Assembly (NCBI GenBank): GCA_029448655.1
Contig: JACCLO010000013.1
Location: forward strand, 2,294,001 to 2,358,000
Length of the DNA stretch: 64,000 bases
From: Wolfiporia cocos
Taxonomy: Eukaryota > Basidiomycota > Agaricomycetes > Polyporales > Phaeolaceae
Direction: 5' to 3'
The notes beneath the pieces are model-generated. The model had not been told where the DNA came from. It did no database searches and saw nothing but the letters and a program-made list of their open reading frames with translations. Below, piece by piece: positions 12,551 through 25,457 of this stretch (position 1 is its first letter; the number at the start of each line of letters is the position of its first letter). Made by a program: the position numbers and the translations under genes.

Positions 12551-13924
12551 CATCTAAGATGACATAATAAGCCCGGGCCGAAAATGTGACAGGAATGCTA
12601 ACTGAACTCATTCTTCCCTATTGACCGGGCTCTAAATCCATGATACGCAAAAAGCTCTGTAGAGTTTCATGGCTTCGAATATTGAGCATAGATCTTCTCA
12701 TAATTTGTAAAATCTAATCAGAGTTAGGCTGCCAATGCGCCGTGAGCGCTTGAGCTGTCGCAAACGCTCACGACTCGGGCACAAGTTTCTGTATCAGTTC
12801 GTTGCGCTTCGCCTGTATGCCTATCATCAAGGTTTGAATGACCAGCAAGTAGAAACGCCATTACCACACTCTGTGAGCATTCTTGAGCAATTTGATAATG
12901 CACGATAACCTCTATCACAAGTTCCATTCTGGACACATGTATAATACACGCTCAGTCACGGTCAGTCTCAATTGGATTAAGAGCTGTGTGACTGCGAGGA
13001 CTGATCGAGATCACCGAGTTCTGAGACATATGTAGCGGCGGATCTCTATAAGGGGCTAGTTAACCGGCGATACCACGTAGTGGAATGCTATGTCACCTTG
13101 GATGCGCCCAATCTTCGGAAGCTGCACGATCATGGAAATCCATAAACATAGAGTCTGAATGTAGAGTGCTAGCAGCTCGGTGGCCGCCGCGGACTGGAGG
13201 GTTCAGCTGTACGATCGATTCCAGTATCTGACGCGAAACCTGCTACTGGTATACCGAACTTATAAGACCATTCACATTCTGAGACATAGGGATACATTGC
13301 GCCAAATTTAGTCGAGACAAGTAGAGGTCCTGATTGGCAGGCTCTTGCGGACAGCTTCTCGATAACGCGATTACACGACATGTCCAATCAACCACAAATT
13401 GTACTTTGCATATAAGGAAGGAACGACTGTCTTCCTTCCTCGAGAGGCTGATTTATGAGCCTACTTTGCATACGCTGTGAGACTGAGGGCTCAAGCGCTC
13501 AAGCGCATCATACCACACCTGGCTGTTGTATTCCGTTGTACCATGTTGTTATGTTCAATATCAGCCTCTGTAGAGGAGATCTGTCGCTTCTATACTCACC
13601 ATGTTGCTAACCGCACATCGGCGTCAGTATTGGGGAGCAGTTATTCCTATACTCATCACGTTGCTTAATAGGCAACTCGCAGTTCGATATTGACTAGCTG
13701 TCTACCACATGCCAGAGATATACACCTCACTGGCAATGATCTTGACAGCACGGTCTGTAGCAGCAGCAGGTATCGTACATCTTAAGCACCATAACCAATT
13801 TCCCGCTTACATATATCAGACATTGAGAGAACACATGCCATTCACCTCGCCTGCTCCAATGACACCATTCTGCAAAAGGCCTTGCATTATTCACGCCATC
13901 AATGTTTACTCGTTAACACATTGA
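12551..13924. other. Intergenic between the two NLR genes
   Basis: No gene was recognised. A short imperfect direct repeat (TATACTCACCATGTTGCT / TATACTCATCACGTTGCT) occurs near 13592 and 13650. Confidence 0.4.
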
Positions 13925-16900
13925 TCATACGCGCTTACCCGTGTACCCAAAGAGTGCCTTAGATAGGTTCAGTATTGTGACGTTTCCAGAGGTCGATCCA
14001 CACGCGTAATAGTTTCCGTTGCATGTCTCGATGCTCGCAGCATATTGACCTCGCCTTGCTTCAGGAAGCCAGCACAACTTGTGTCCTGTCAATCTGTCGA
14101 CTATCCATCCGGCCTCCTGGTGGAACCTCTGCTCGTCCACTTCCCCATTTTCCCTTTCATCTTCAACATATTCGAGAAGAGCCCCATTGCTGCTCGACCA
14201 AACTGCTGACATCATATAGTACCGAAACCGTGCAAATATCTGCTGCCCGTCTGACGAGAGCTCCAGATGGTAGAGTCGGTCATATCCGTTGATCGCGAGT
14301 TTGATTTGTCTGATTAGAGCGTAATCCGATGTCGACCATAGCCTGACGTATGCCTCCCCACCAGCTGCCAGGACTGCGCCATCTGCAGAAAACGACAACT
14401 GGGATATTAGGCCAGTGCCCCAGGACATAGCCTGTTTGATCTCCCAAGCGTCGGACCCGTTGGGCTCTGTCCAAGCAGCGCCCCGGTCAGACGCGACCCC
14501 GCCAGAAGCATTGTGTAATCGCTGTGGCATTGGCCCCCATACATGGATAGTTCCGTCCCGCAAACAAGACGCCAGCTCCGGTCGTTTGGGAGAAAACGTC
14601 ATACAACACACCGCGGACGAGTGCCCGTTTGTCGCTCGGCCTGATGCTTCTGTGATTGTTTGAAGATCCCAGATGCGAAGAGTACAATTGCTCGAGGCCG
14701 AAATTAGACGAGTGCTGTCAGGAGAGAACGATACTGAAGTTACCCAGCTCATATGCCCGTGAAGTATAGCGAAGCAATCCCCCGAATGAGAATCCCAGAG
14801 ACGGACGGTGTCATCTGAGGAGCCCGAAGCAATATAGTCTCCTCTAGTCGAGGCGGAGACGGCGTTTATGGGATAAGCATGCCCTTGCAACACGCGAAGG
14901 CATCTCTCTACTCTCGTATCCCAAACGCGTAGGGTGGTATCAGATGACCCGGATACGATTCGCTGTGTGCTCGGGATGAATGCAACACTGGTCGCCACAC
15001 TTGTATGGCCGCACAAACTCATCAATGGTTCAAGCGTTGTCGCGTTCCAGATGCGCACTGATCGGTCCCATCCGCCAGCAGCGAGCATTGTGCCATCTTC
15101 CGAAAAGGTAATGTTTTTCAGTTTGGCTTCCACAGCGACCATGTGAATGAGCTGTCCTCTCAGCAAGTTCCAAATGCAGAGGAAGAAAACCTCTGGGTCA
15201 CCATCCGATTGCCGCTGAATATTTTGGTTCACGTTAGCGAAGGATGAATGCTCTTGGTAAGCTGTTACGAAAGCTGCGAATGTCTGGGATGCCTTTCGCG
15301 GCGAGCAAGTAACAGAATGGGCGTTGCTGATGCGCATGGACTCGAGATGTGTGTGTGCTCTGATGAGCGCTCCCGAAGCCGCATTCCAGATGTGAATCTC
15401 ACCCACATGGGAACCAGACACAACGTTTTCACCATCAGGTGACACGTCCACCGTCTGGACGTAGCCGCTATGTCCCTCTAAGGTATTGAAGAGTGCACCT
15501 GATTTGGTGTCCCACATCCTGAGAGTCTTGTCCGAGGATGCAGACACGATCCATTGTCCATTTGGCGAAAATGCGGCCGCGTAGACGTAGCCGGAGTGTC
15601 CTTCCAAAACCCGAAGGCAGGCACCCCATTGTGCATCCCTAGGAGTCAGGAGATTGATGAACTCTTGGCTAGAATGCTCCTGGAGCAACCTACACCGAGG
15701 CAACAGCGCCAATCCCGTAATGTATACTTGCCCTGGGCAGACGTTGATTGCGGTAAAGTTCTCGAGGACGAGACGGTATATGTCGTGGAGCAGCTCTGCC
15801 ATAGCTACTTCATTGGCCCTCTGGTGCATACCAAGCCGATCTCATGAGCAATAGGGAATCTGCCGTTATATCAGACTCGACGTACCTTTGCCCATGCTTG
15901 CACTCTCGGCAAGGCCTGTACCGCAACATCAAGTCGGTCGAGTATGCTAAGTGCCTCCACCCAGGCCAGGAGTTTGTGTTTGGTAAACTTCGCAAATTGC
16001 TCAAGCAGCTCGCTTGAAGGCTCCGCTTCATGGAGATGTGCCATCCAGTGCTTACAGGCATATTGCAGATGCGACGGTAAGTATTCGCGAGTGATAGTGG
16101 TTAGATCAGCAATCGTAGTCTTGTGTACCATCAGATCTGGTAACCGGAGGATATTCCTCCGGAAGTCCTCGGTCATATTGAGTGCGCTGAGGCATGCGAT
16201 GGCAAGTCGTCCATGATAGATGCGTGGCTGTACGCAAAACTCGTGGTTTGTGCAACGTTCTGGATCAATAAGGAACTGAGGAAAGCTCGCATGTAATGGT
16301 CGGATCGGTTCATCATCGCTTTGATCGGAAAGAACCAGAGATCCCATCCGGGAGATGACGGATCGGATGTCTGCAATGGGGATTCCAAGCAACGACGCAA
16401 TGGATTTGGGAGAGATATGATCGTTGAGTAGCGCAATGACACCGAGGACGGGCTTCACTATCCCCTTCTTGAAGAACACGAACGAGAAGGCTGACTCCAA
16501 TATCTTGGAGTACAGGGAGTTCAGGTAGACCAGGCCGAACATATTTGCTGTCGGCGAGTCGGATAAGAGGGAGTCTATGACCTCAACGAGATGATAAGGA
16601 TCTTCTCGGAGTGTCCGGAGAATGGTAGTGCAATATATGAACAATCCTTCCGCTCGCATAGTCAAAGCATCAATCACTTCCGGCCTTGTCAACAACAGTT
16701 GTCGTGCGGCAGGCCCTAATGCCTGAAATTTGACCGAGAGATATCGTCGTATATCACCATTGGCTTCTTCGGGATGGATATCGTGCAGCCTAAATGGCCT
16801 TGTAACTTGGTCGAATTCTCCAGATGCGAAAATCTGCTCGATGTGCATCTCTGGGCGAGTGGTGAGTACGATTCGTAGAGGTATGGATGAACTGTAAATC

Positions 16901-18450
16901 TCTTTGAGTAGAATGTGGAGCATCAAGGGAACGCGTTCCAGTGCGAGTTGAGTGCATTCATCCAGTGCGTCGATTATCAAAACAATGGGATAAGGATGAT
17001 ATTTAACCTTCTGTAGGGGTTTGATAATGTATGTTAGGAGCTGGAATCGCAGATCGTTCAAATCCCCAGGCGGTAGCGAATATCGACATGCGCACGCGAT
17101 TGAAGATCGCAAATGTGGCTGTAACCGCGCGAGCTGGTATGCAATGGAAGGAAAAACGTAAGTCGTGCAGCTGAGATCCTCGTCGCCGCTCACGAAGAAG
17201 AATGATGCTCCGAGTCGCCCGATCCCTTTCAATCGTCTCGCCAGCTCATACGCAATTGTTGACTTGCCTGTACCTGCGGCGCCGCTGAGGATGAATATCG
17301 GAGGACGTGCTCCACGATCTGTCGCCCAGTCCTCCAGCTCTATCAATAAAGCCTTTCGCGTATCTTGTAAATATTCGCTTTTGGACACATTGATGGGTGA
17401 GCTAAACTCGGCGTGGTCTCGGTGAGATAACCTGTTAAGAACGTCCTCGGTGTCTGACGGTGTGATATTAGCCAGAGATGTATATTACAACAGATTGTGC
17501 GCTATACCTCTGTCGTCAATCCACTGTTCGAGAAAGAGTGGGGAACACATGAGAATGCTGGCTACGAGAATGGCGGCTGATAGCCCATACCTGATCAACC
17601 ATTTGTGTTCGCGTGTCAAGTTTACCGACTTGCGCCTTGAGATCCTCAACCCCAGTTCCAATGTGAATAATGCATACACTCTTTCCAGAGTTAAAACCAT
17701 CAATTCGTCTTGCATCTAAGTGTGCTTCAGAGGATAACGAACCTGAAATTCGTTATTTGCACGCTCCAAGTCATCCTTGATATTGCGCAGTATGGCCACA
17801 TTCTGCCCGCTTCTAAAAGCCCTGATAAACAGGCTCGGTTTCTTGATTTCCTCAGCCCTTATTTCGAGCTGTTTCACGGTACTACAGCTCCTGTCAGTTG
17901 GTATATTACTACAACCAGACCACGCACATGGCGAGCTCGTCAATAGCCTTGCCTAGCCATTCGTATGATAAAGCCGGTGCATGGGTATTGTCATGGTCAG
18001 GAGACAGCACAGAGTAAATGGGAGAGCTACGACGATTTCCGATTTCCATCATTGTTTCTTTCACTCTGATCACGAGCGATTTCACGCCATCGACAACATC
18101 CTGGGCTTCTTTGTCGTTGTCTCTGGCTTTCTGTAACGACGAGTTGACGGTAGTCAACATTGAGTATGAACTCTGCAAGAATCAAAGGTCATATTCACCA
18201 TCACCATGTCGAGCATTCGTTCCAGCGTCGACATGACGCCCTGTGCACCTGGAGCTAAATCTGCAAAATTGCCGACAACGGTTATCGTATCCTTCATGGC
18301 CGCCAGAACATCGTCAACAATATGCTCCTTGCGGGATTCCTCTGCAGTAGCCTTGGTGGGCGGCTGGGCGAGGGAAGCGCTGTGTAATCGACTTGATCTT
18401 CGAGGGGCTTCACGTCCCTGTCCATAGCGAGGTGACTGCGAGCCTTTCAT
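13925..18450 (-). CDS. NOD-like receptor, helical N-terminus - NACHT - WD40
   Basis: A fungal STAND receptor of about 1,300-1,400 residues. The N-terminal exons (about 18450-17485) are helical and charged. The NACHT exon (17388-15886) has Walker A GAAGTGKST, Walker B IVLIIDALDEC and a sensor-like LRIVLTTRPE. A 65-nt phase-0 intron (15821-15885) joins it to a WD40 exon (15820-13925) with roughly eight or nine repeats, such as LEGHSGYVYAAAFSPNG and SDKTLRMWD. In this class ligand binding by WD40 repeats is thought to trigger NACHT oligomerisation and a defence or cell-death response. The likely start is the ATG at 18450; the frame is open further upstream but has no ATG. The intron proposed at 18173-18204 would be only 32 nt, so the N-terminal model is uncertain. 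NACHT and WD40 exons show no break. Confidence 0.85.
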
Positions 18451-20046
18451 TCGTGCAACAGTGCCACTGAGGAGGCGAAGAGGGCTGGTGCTCAAGTCAC
18501 GGAGATGTTGTGGGAAGGAGAAGGGGTGAAAGTCAGTCCGCAAACATCGTGGAGACGGCAGCTGCGCAGTGCCGAGATCCCGTGTAGTAGCGTCGCTCTT
18601 TCAGTAAACGGAATTAGAACCTATCCCAAAGAAAGCTTGAGCTTCGCGACGAACAGACCGGTTCTATCATGGTAGACAAATGGAAGAACTCACACGAGAC
18701 CACCCGAAGCGCCCACAGCATATTCCTGCTCTTAATGGGTCTTTCACTTCCTGCATTGAATGTGAATGCTCAGGCAGCTATGGCGCAGATCTTATAGAAG
18801 TTATAGTCAGCTGGTCAGCATCACGAGCACAAAGCATGAAGGCATCCTCAGCTGATTGAGGATGCCCACCGAGCGTCTGTGACCTTGAGGCCAAGTCATG
18901 CAGTGGAGCATATAGCGCGCATCCTATGATATACAACCGCAGAGCCACACTAGAGCTCCGGCGAATGATATCGCCGAGTTTTGTTGTGACTAACGAGTAG
19001 TCACTTCAGTTATGCAGACGAAACGAATAATCATTCTTCGAGATGAATGAATGACTATTTACGCTAACATGCTGTTCAAAACGTCTTTGCACGAGAAAGT
19101 AGGGCCTACTCGTTGCGCCATATGTCTCTTCGCAATGTAAATCAAGCTCCGAGCCTAAATGGCGGTTTTCCGCACCCCCCATACATGACGCCCAGAGCAT
19201 TGTGTCCATTTTTGGAAATCTAGCTCCTACATTGGTTAGTGATCATGCGGAGGTAGACACAATTAAGGTGGCAGTTTGCGCACTCGCAGACTAGAAACGA
19301 TTGCCCCGTAACTGAGTAGATGACTCTGGGGTTTTGACACAGTTAGTGACGCACCAAAAAACTTCGAACTCTAGGACAGCATGCACTTTGAACACGCGCA
19401 GGAGCCAATGTTTAATATTCAACACAAGTCTGCCAGCGCACCTGTTACCAGTATTGCCAATCTGGATCCCAGAAGGTCCACTGCGCCTCAGAAGCAGTTG
19501 ATCACTAGCTCATCCTAGCAACCTTGCATAAACAGTAACTCCTGGGTGTATACGACAAAGCGCCGTGAATGCGGGTTGAGGGGCAATCGAGCGGAGAGCG
19601 CCCAAGAGTGTGACAGTTGATGCACGTGTTTGTGATGAAACGCGACGATTTAACACACAGAGCACCTGATATGCACTACGTCTCCGGAAATGTTTATCTC
19701 TAAATGCTTCATAGGAGGCTCAGCTAAATGCTTCATAGAAGTAATACCTCGCAGTCATAGACTTGCAACGTATGTGCTGAGATAATGTATTTGCTACGTG
19801 CACAGTCAGACTCAATGGTCGTATATAGATTATAGATTTGGAATGAATGAAGCCATGACATACTGACATTTCTTCATGGATTACTCACTAAACTTGTCAG
19901 TAAGTGTCAAATCTAGATCAGCAAGCATCATTACATCCATCATGATTTGTTTCTGGAGGTTACCTTCGACTAACAAGGAGAAGAAATTGAAGCCAGTAGG
20001 CGCCCACTTCACGTGATGGGTCTGATGACGATAGTTCGACTCCCAA
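18451..20046. other. Intergenic, nothing recognised
   Basis: This holds the NLR promoter side and AT-rich sequence. A duplicated AAATGCTTCATAG word lies near 19703 and 19727. No coding frame is convincing. Confidence 0.4.
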
Positions 20047-20686
20047 CGCTGCGTGAAACGGGTGATTCTCTGGCACCCAGAATCTCCTCAGAATCGACGG
20101 ATTCTGAGTGGATTCTGAGCAGGTTCCATAAAAACTCTGGGTCCCCAGAATATTGCCAAAATGATGGAATTATTGGTGTGTCCTGGGAGGATTTCGGATT
20201 AGGTTCTGATGTGATTCTGAACACCCAGAACATGGTCTGTCAAGGTAATATGACTATGACAAGTGTCTGGAGGTGCATATTATGTAATCCACAGACTGTT
20301 TTTGGATTCTGGGCAGGTCAGGGAGCATGTAATAATATACAGTAATGTACAAAAGTAATTGGGTAACACCAATGTTGGTGCTTACCAATGGACTGGGCAG
20401 GTTTTGTGGCCCCAAAAAATTAGGATAGTAGACAGAAGGAACTCAGTACTACGCACATGTGATTACATTGCCATTGGCTTGTACAGTGAGCCGGAACAAG
20501 GCAATCATGTGATCAATGTGTCAATACACCCACCTTGTGCTGTTTCTTGGTAACAAAGCAATTGATCAAATCACTATCTGTGTGCTATCTCATACTCCTA
20601 TGTTCTATACTTCACCATCTAAGTGTAGTAGAGTAGTCAAACTCTACCATGCTGGCCACTCTGCTGCAGTCATTGCTCATTGCTTC

Positions 20687-21107
20687 TATCACAAACTGTC
20701 TCGGTGTACCCTAAACACCCTATAACCTTGGTAGGGGATACCTCCTGAGGTGGCTAAGCCAGTATGCACTCAGAGGGTAGAAGCACACAACGTATCAGAG
20801 AGCAGGATGAGGGGACACGTCCCCATGATGAGGATAACAGCTCTGGGGAGTAAGCCCCAGAACAACTAAGCTATATACATGACACGACACATTGTGTAGC
20901 TACCTGCCCTGAAGGGGCCTGAGTGTAACTACTGTCCATTCCATGGAATGTGTACGTAAGCTATAGTCAGATGACCTAAGGCGTTACTATGTGATTTACC
21001 CTACCGCTATGTACCAGTCACATGACATATCAGGCATAGTCTGTGTGTTTGACCCGGGGTAAAGGCAAACACTAGGTGTCTGCGTCAGCAGCCCAAAAAC
21101 TGTGACA
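20687..21107 (-). mobile_element. Solo LTR-like element (TGTCACA family), TSD GCTTC
   Basis: It starts TATCACAAAC and ends AAACTGTGACA, with GCTTC repeated exactly at 20682-20686 and 21108-21112. Read on the minus strand it has a TATATA box followed by GGGG..CCCC short palindromes, as in other copies. It is inserted in the Tc1 transposase coding sequence. Confidence 0.75.
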
Positions 21108-21364
21108 GCTTCAATATCACTCACAACACCATCTACAACATCATTAACCACTTTCACCACACCAAATCATGCTATCCTCAGCTGAAGGCAGACTGCCCAG
21201 CAAAGCTATCCAAACAGGACCACAAATATGTGGTCTTACTGCTAGATGGAGGGCATGCTCACAATGTTGTAGAACTCCAGCATGAGGACTCCCAAAATGT
21301 CCATCCCATCACACTATGGTGTGCTCTATGGAAGGAGGGGCTGGTGTCTGCAATTTGTAGGAGG

Positions 21365-21976
21365 TGTCACAAGAAATCCCGGAATAAAGGGGTTCCCTGG
21401 TGATTTATTCACCTTTATTCTCCAGATATTCGCTACGTTATACCTAGCCGCCCGGGACTGCACGTGCTTGGGAAATAGATAAGTCTTCGTCATATCTTAT
21501 CTCTTACATAGGTCACGTGGTACGTCACTGGAGTCACAGTCATTACCAGTCATGTGCAGTGTAGTCACAGTGTGCACAGACCATGCCATTAGGGCAGGTC
21601 TTGTAGCTACAGTAGATATCGTCCGCATGTATATATACTAGGTAGCGTTCTGAGGTACTCCTCAGAACTTATCTTCTCGTCGTTGGGGGCGCGTCCCCTG
21701 GCAACCTTCCATATACCGTCTGCCTGCTTGTCTCTGCATGCAGGGTCCTCATCGACAAAGCCTGCTGCGTCCTACTTGGGCGTGGGGGCCTCTATTCATT
21801 ACATCCATACTCTCTCTTTTATCTTTACCTGCTAGTCTGTGCAATACGGCAGGGCTCCTCAATAGGAGCGCCTTCTTGTTCTCCGCCGTTAGGAGGGTGA
21901 GGGGCTATAGGCATTAGAGATGAGGCGGATATAGGGGTTCCCCGCTGGGGCGGGTGGCACGGTGGTTACCGTGACA
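21365..21976 (+). mobile_element. Solo LTR-like element (TGTCACA family), TSD GGAGG
   Basis: It begins TGTCACAAGAAATCCCGG and ends GGTTACCGTGACA, with GGAGG at 21360-21364 and 21977-21981. It has an internal TATATATA near 21637, and its last about 60 nt resemble the copy at 41766 (shared GGGGTTCCCC). The features suit a Ty3/Gypsy-type LTR. Confidence 0.8.
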
Positions 21977-22659
21977 GGAGGGTGCCCTATCTGTCTACAA
22001 GACACAGAAAGGTGTGGAGGGTATGTGCAGAAGGAGTGGGGGTTTGGAGTGTGGACTATTGGTGGACCATCACTTTCAGTGACAAGTGCAAGATTGAGCT
22101 CTTGGGCACAGGTGGGAGGGATTTTTGTTGGGGAAGGCCTGGGGGTGCACTAAAAGCAAGGTACATGAAGAAGACATGGAAATCAGGCAACAGGGATGTG
22201 ATGGTGTGGGGGTGGCATCACTGAGAAGGGGGTTGAGCATCTTCATCAGATCACCAGGATCATGACAGCAACAGAATACATCAAGATACTCGATGAACAG
22301 CTTCTTGGGACTCTGAGGGACTATGGGATGTCTCCCTAGCATTATTTCTTCCAGCATGATAATGACTCAAAGCATCCTGCTCAGATCACATCTGCCTGGT
22401 TGGAGAAAAATAAGCTGTGGATGCTTCCATGACCATCACAGAGCCCTGATATGAACATCATCGAGCATGTTTGGGCACACCTGAAGGCAGAAGTGTGAAA
22501 GATGGTGCCACAGCCAGGGTCTGCCTAAGCTTTATGGAAGGTCATACAGCAGGAATGGTATGGCATTGATACTGAATTTATTCAGTCACTCTATTGTAGT
22601 ATGCCAAAGCATGTAGGTATGCTAGAGATGGTCAAGGAAGGATACACAGGCTACTAGTA

Positions 22660-23581
22660 TTTAGTTTTTTTGGTCTTGTAGAGTATGTGGGATAGCGAAT
22701 TTGGTAGATATGCTTTGGGCACTTCTGGCAGTATTGCCTAGTCTCACAGCTCAGTAACAGAAATGCCCCCTCATCAGGGCAATCATTCATGGATAGTACA
22801 TACATTCAGTAACCTACATAGTAGTACTAAGATCAACCTCAAAGTTCTGCAGGAAGCTCCCAAAGTACCACACGAGATGTCTGCCCAAATACTTTTGTAC
22901 GTTACTGAATATTCAGATATCATTGTGGATATACAGGAATGCTCAATCATACTGAAGCAATCCTCAATGTATTGAAAGTAGGAGAACATAGTAACAAAGC
23001 AGCCAGATCACTCACAGCTTGGTACTTCTGTTCTCCCACACCTCCACAGTACCCTGTGATCTATGTTTCATGACTGGACACACCTTCCCATTTGTCCTGT
23101 ACATGTGCCAACTGGAACATGTATGCAGATAACAATGTCAGTGAGCACTGATGCAACATGAATTGCCTGGTGTACTGCAGAATCAACCCCTCTGAGTTTC
23201 CATGCAAAGTGGCGATATGTGCCATACTCTTCTTGAAGATGCGAGTTAGCCGAAACAGTAACAATCACAATAGCTTACCTGGTATCTGATGCTGCACTGA
23301 TGCTGTGCTTGTTGAAAATGCGCATGTGTCAAGCATGGCACATGGTACAATCTCGTCACCACATTATGGGAGGTGAATGCATGTGCTGGAAGTTGGTTGG
23401 GTATAGTGGGACCGGAAGTTGTACAGTGCACATCTGGTATGGATATGGACATGTAAGTATCAAAGCAGATACATACAGGATGCATGTACCAGCATGTGTT
23501 TGATTTACCAGGCAAGCAGTAAGGTGCAGCCATGGTACAGCGCAACTCAATCATTTCACATCTATGGTACTATGGTGGCCG
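22660..23581. other. Unassigned CACTA interior
   Basis: Short frames on both strands (for example 22763-22975 plus and 23246-23554 minus) have no recognisable domain. It may be interior sequence of the surrounding transposon. Confidence 0.3.
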
Positions 23582-23933
23582 GACTGTACATTTATTAATT
23601 TGCAGTGCAACACTAGAGTTATCAGCATAAAGATAGAGTCATTGTGTGGCAGCACTAGAGTGTAGAGTGCAACGATAGAGTGTAGAGTGCAACATAGATT
23701 CTAGAGTTATGACTAGAGTGCAGCATTAGAGTTTAGAATGCAGCATCAGAGTTTAGAGTGCAACATTAGAGTGCAGAGTGCTTGGCTAATTGGGGATTGT
23801 ACTTCAATCTCAGATACTGTATACTGTATGCATCTTGTGGGTGCTTCGCTGGCAGGCAGGAAAGGATTAAGTCTCCATCTTTGGGAAGGGATATGCTGTA
23901 ATTAGGCTTGGATACAGAGTCAGTATACACATG

Positions 23934-24641
23934 TGTTACGGGTTGAATACCCATTTGTATATTTGGTATGCGAATATAGATTGTTCTTCTGCACATAGTC
24001 CCACGGATGAGTGCAAGGCAAATATATCTGTAAATGCCTTTGGGCCCTAGGTCTAAGACTTCTAGGGGATCGTTCAATATCCAATACACATTAGAGGATA
24101 TGATCTGTTCGGTTCGCAAGTCTGATAGAATATAAGACTTGCCTAAGTCCGAGAAGTCGATGTGCACTTCGAGGACTTAGTCGTTCTAGCACTTGGGAAA
24201 TACTAAGTGTAGTTTCCTACGTTTGAGAACGAGTATAAGACTTCTTGTTTGTACAACAAGGTTGAGCTGAAGAGCCTCGACAATAAGTACATGAGTTTAT
24301 ATACTTCGTTAGGTTTCAGGGGTCAAGTCCATCCCAGATGTCACCAATACTATCTACACTATAGTATGAAACGTTTGATAGGTATGTAGTGATATATCTG
24401 TAACGATAGATAGGAGTGATGGCGGTTGAACACCATCTATCAGCTAGTAAATGATGAACTTGAAACAGGGGCAGAGTTGGATCTGCCGAGGTCGAAATGA
24501 GCCCTATATGCTAATACAACTGGGGATGTGCCCAGTAGAGTCACGAGTAACCAGGGGGGTTGGTTGCACAACAAGTCCCTGTATCGTATTCACCCAATGG
24601 TGAGTTCTGCCAGTGTTCGAAAAATCGAAATGACCGTAACA
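23934..24641 (+). mobile_element. Solo LTR (TGTTAC family), TSD ACATG
   Basis: 708 bp, from TGTTACGGGTTGAATACCC to GAAATGACCGTAACA, flanked by ACATG at 23929-23933 and 24642-24646. Near-identical stretches recur at 47362-48076 (inverted) and 48610-49320. TG..CA ends and a 5-bp TSD fit an LTR. Confidence 0.85.
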
Positions 24642-25015
24642 ACATGGGCATAAAATCATTTCAATTAAAACTCATGTTGTAGTGCCTATGTATGCAATAA
24701 TGCTGAGCAGAGGAGGGTCACACTTGAGCACGTCATGTGGTGGCATTCTCCACATTATTGCATACATAGGCACTACAACGTGAGTTTTAATTGAAATGCT
24801 TTTATGCCCATGTGTATACTGACTCTGTATCCAAGCCTAATTACAGCATATCTCTTTCCAAAGATGGAGACTTAATCCTTTGCTGCATGCCAGCCAAGTG
24901 CCCATGAGATGTATGCACCACAGTATACAGTGTCTGAGATTGAAATACAATCCCCAATTAGCCAAGCACTCTGCACTCTAATGTTGCACTCTAAACTTTG
25001 ATGCTGCATTCTAAA

Positions 25016-25457
25016 TGTCATGATTTGGGAACAGTGGGCTGCCACCACCTCATGTCATGGACCATTGGTGTGCTGGCAAGCATGATATTAGCTTTTCCTA
25101 TCTTTCCAGTTTCATCCACTAGTCTACTCAATGCCAGGCACCTGTAGCTTGCTAGTACATACATAGTATACCGTAGCTACACTTATACCTGCCACACAAG
25201 TAGCGGATGCCTCAGAGGCTTACCTTTGGAGCATCTCCCTTCCGTCTCATTCCCACCTGTACTTACATGCCACAGTGACTCAAACGTATTTGTGTCACTT
25301 TAGGTATGACATATACAGAGGCTTACCTTTGAAGCATCTGCTGATGTGAATGTATCCGCATCACTTTAGCCCTCTGGTCTGTGTGTTGAGACTACCACCA
25401 TATCCACTGTGCCAATCCACTCCAGATCGTCTTGCCCAATCGCATTGTAATGTGATA
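25016..25457. mobile_element. Solo LTR-like element (TGTCACA family, degenerate), TSD CTAAA
   Basis: Starts TGTCATGATT and ends AATGTGATA, with CTAAA at 25011-25015 and 25458-25462. The uninterrupted left arm of the foldback element shows the joined target, which fixes the boundaries. Confidence 0.7.

Larger units (their letters stand above)
20635..22655 (+). pseudogene. Tc1/mariner-type DDE transposase, broken
   Basis: Pieces read in order. An HTH-like start (VKLYHAGHSAAVIAHCFYHK, about 20635-20695) is followed by SITHNTIYNIINHFHHTKSCYPQLKADC-type sequence after 21108 (shown here only in part). After 21977 come TITFSDKCKIELLG, FFQHDNDSKHPAQI and SPDMNIIEHVWAHLK, which hold the three acidic positions of a Tc1 catalytic core. 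Two LTR elements (20687-21107 and 21365-21976) split the gene. In-frame stops lie before the second and third catalytic blocks. The gene is dead and was so after, or during, these insertions. The flanking Tc1 terminal repeats were not resolved. Confidence 0.8.
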
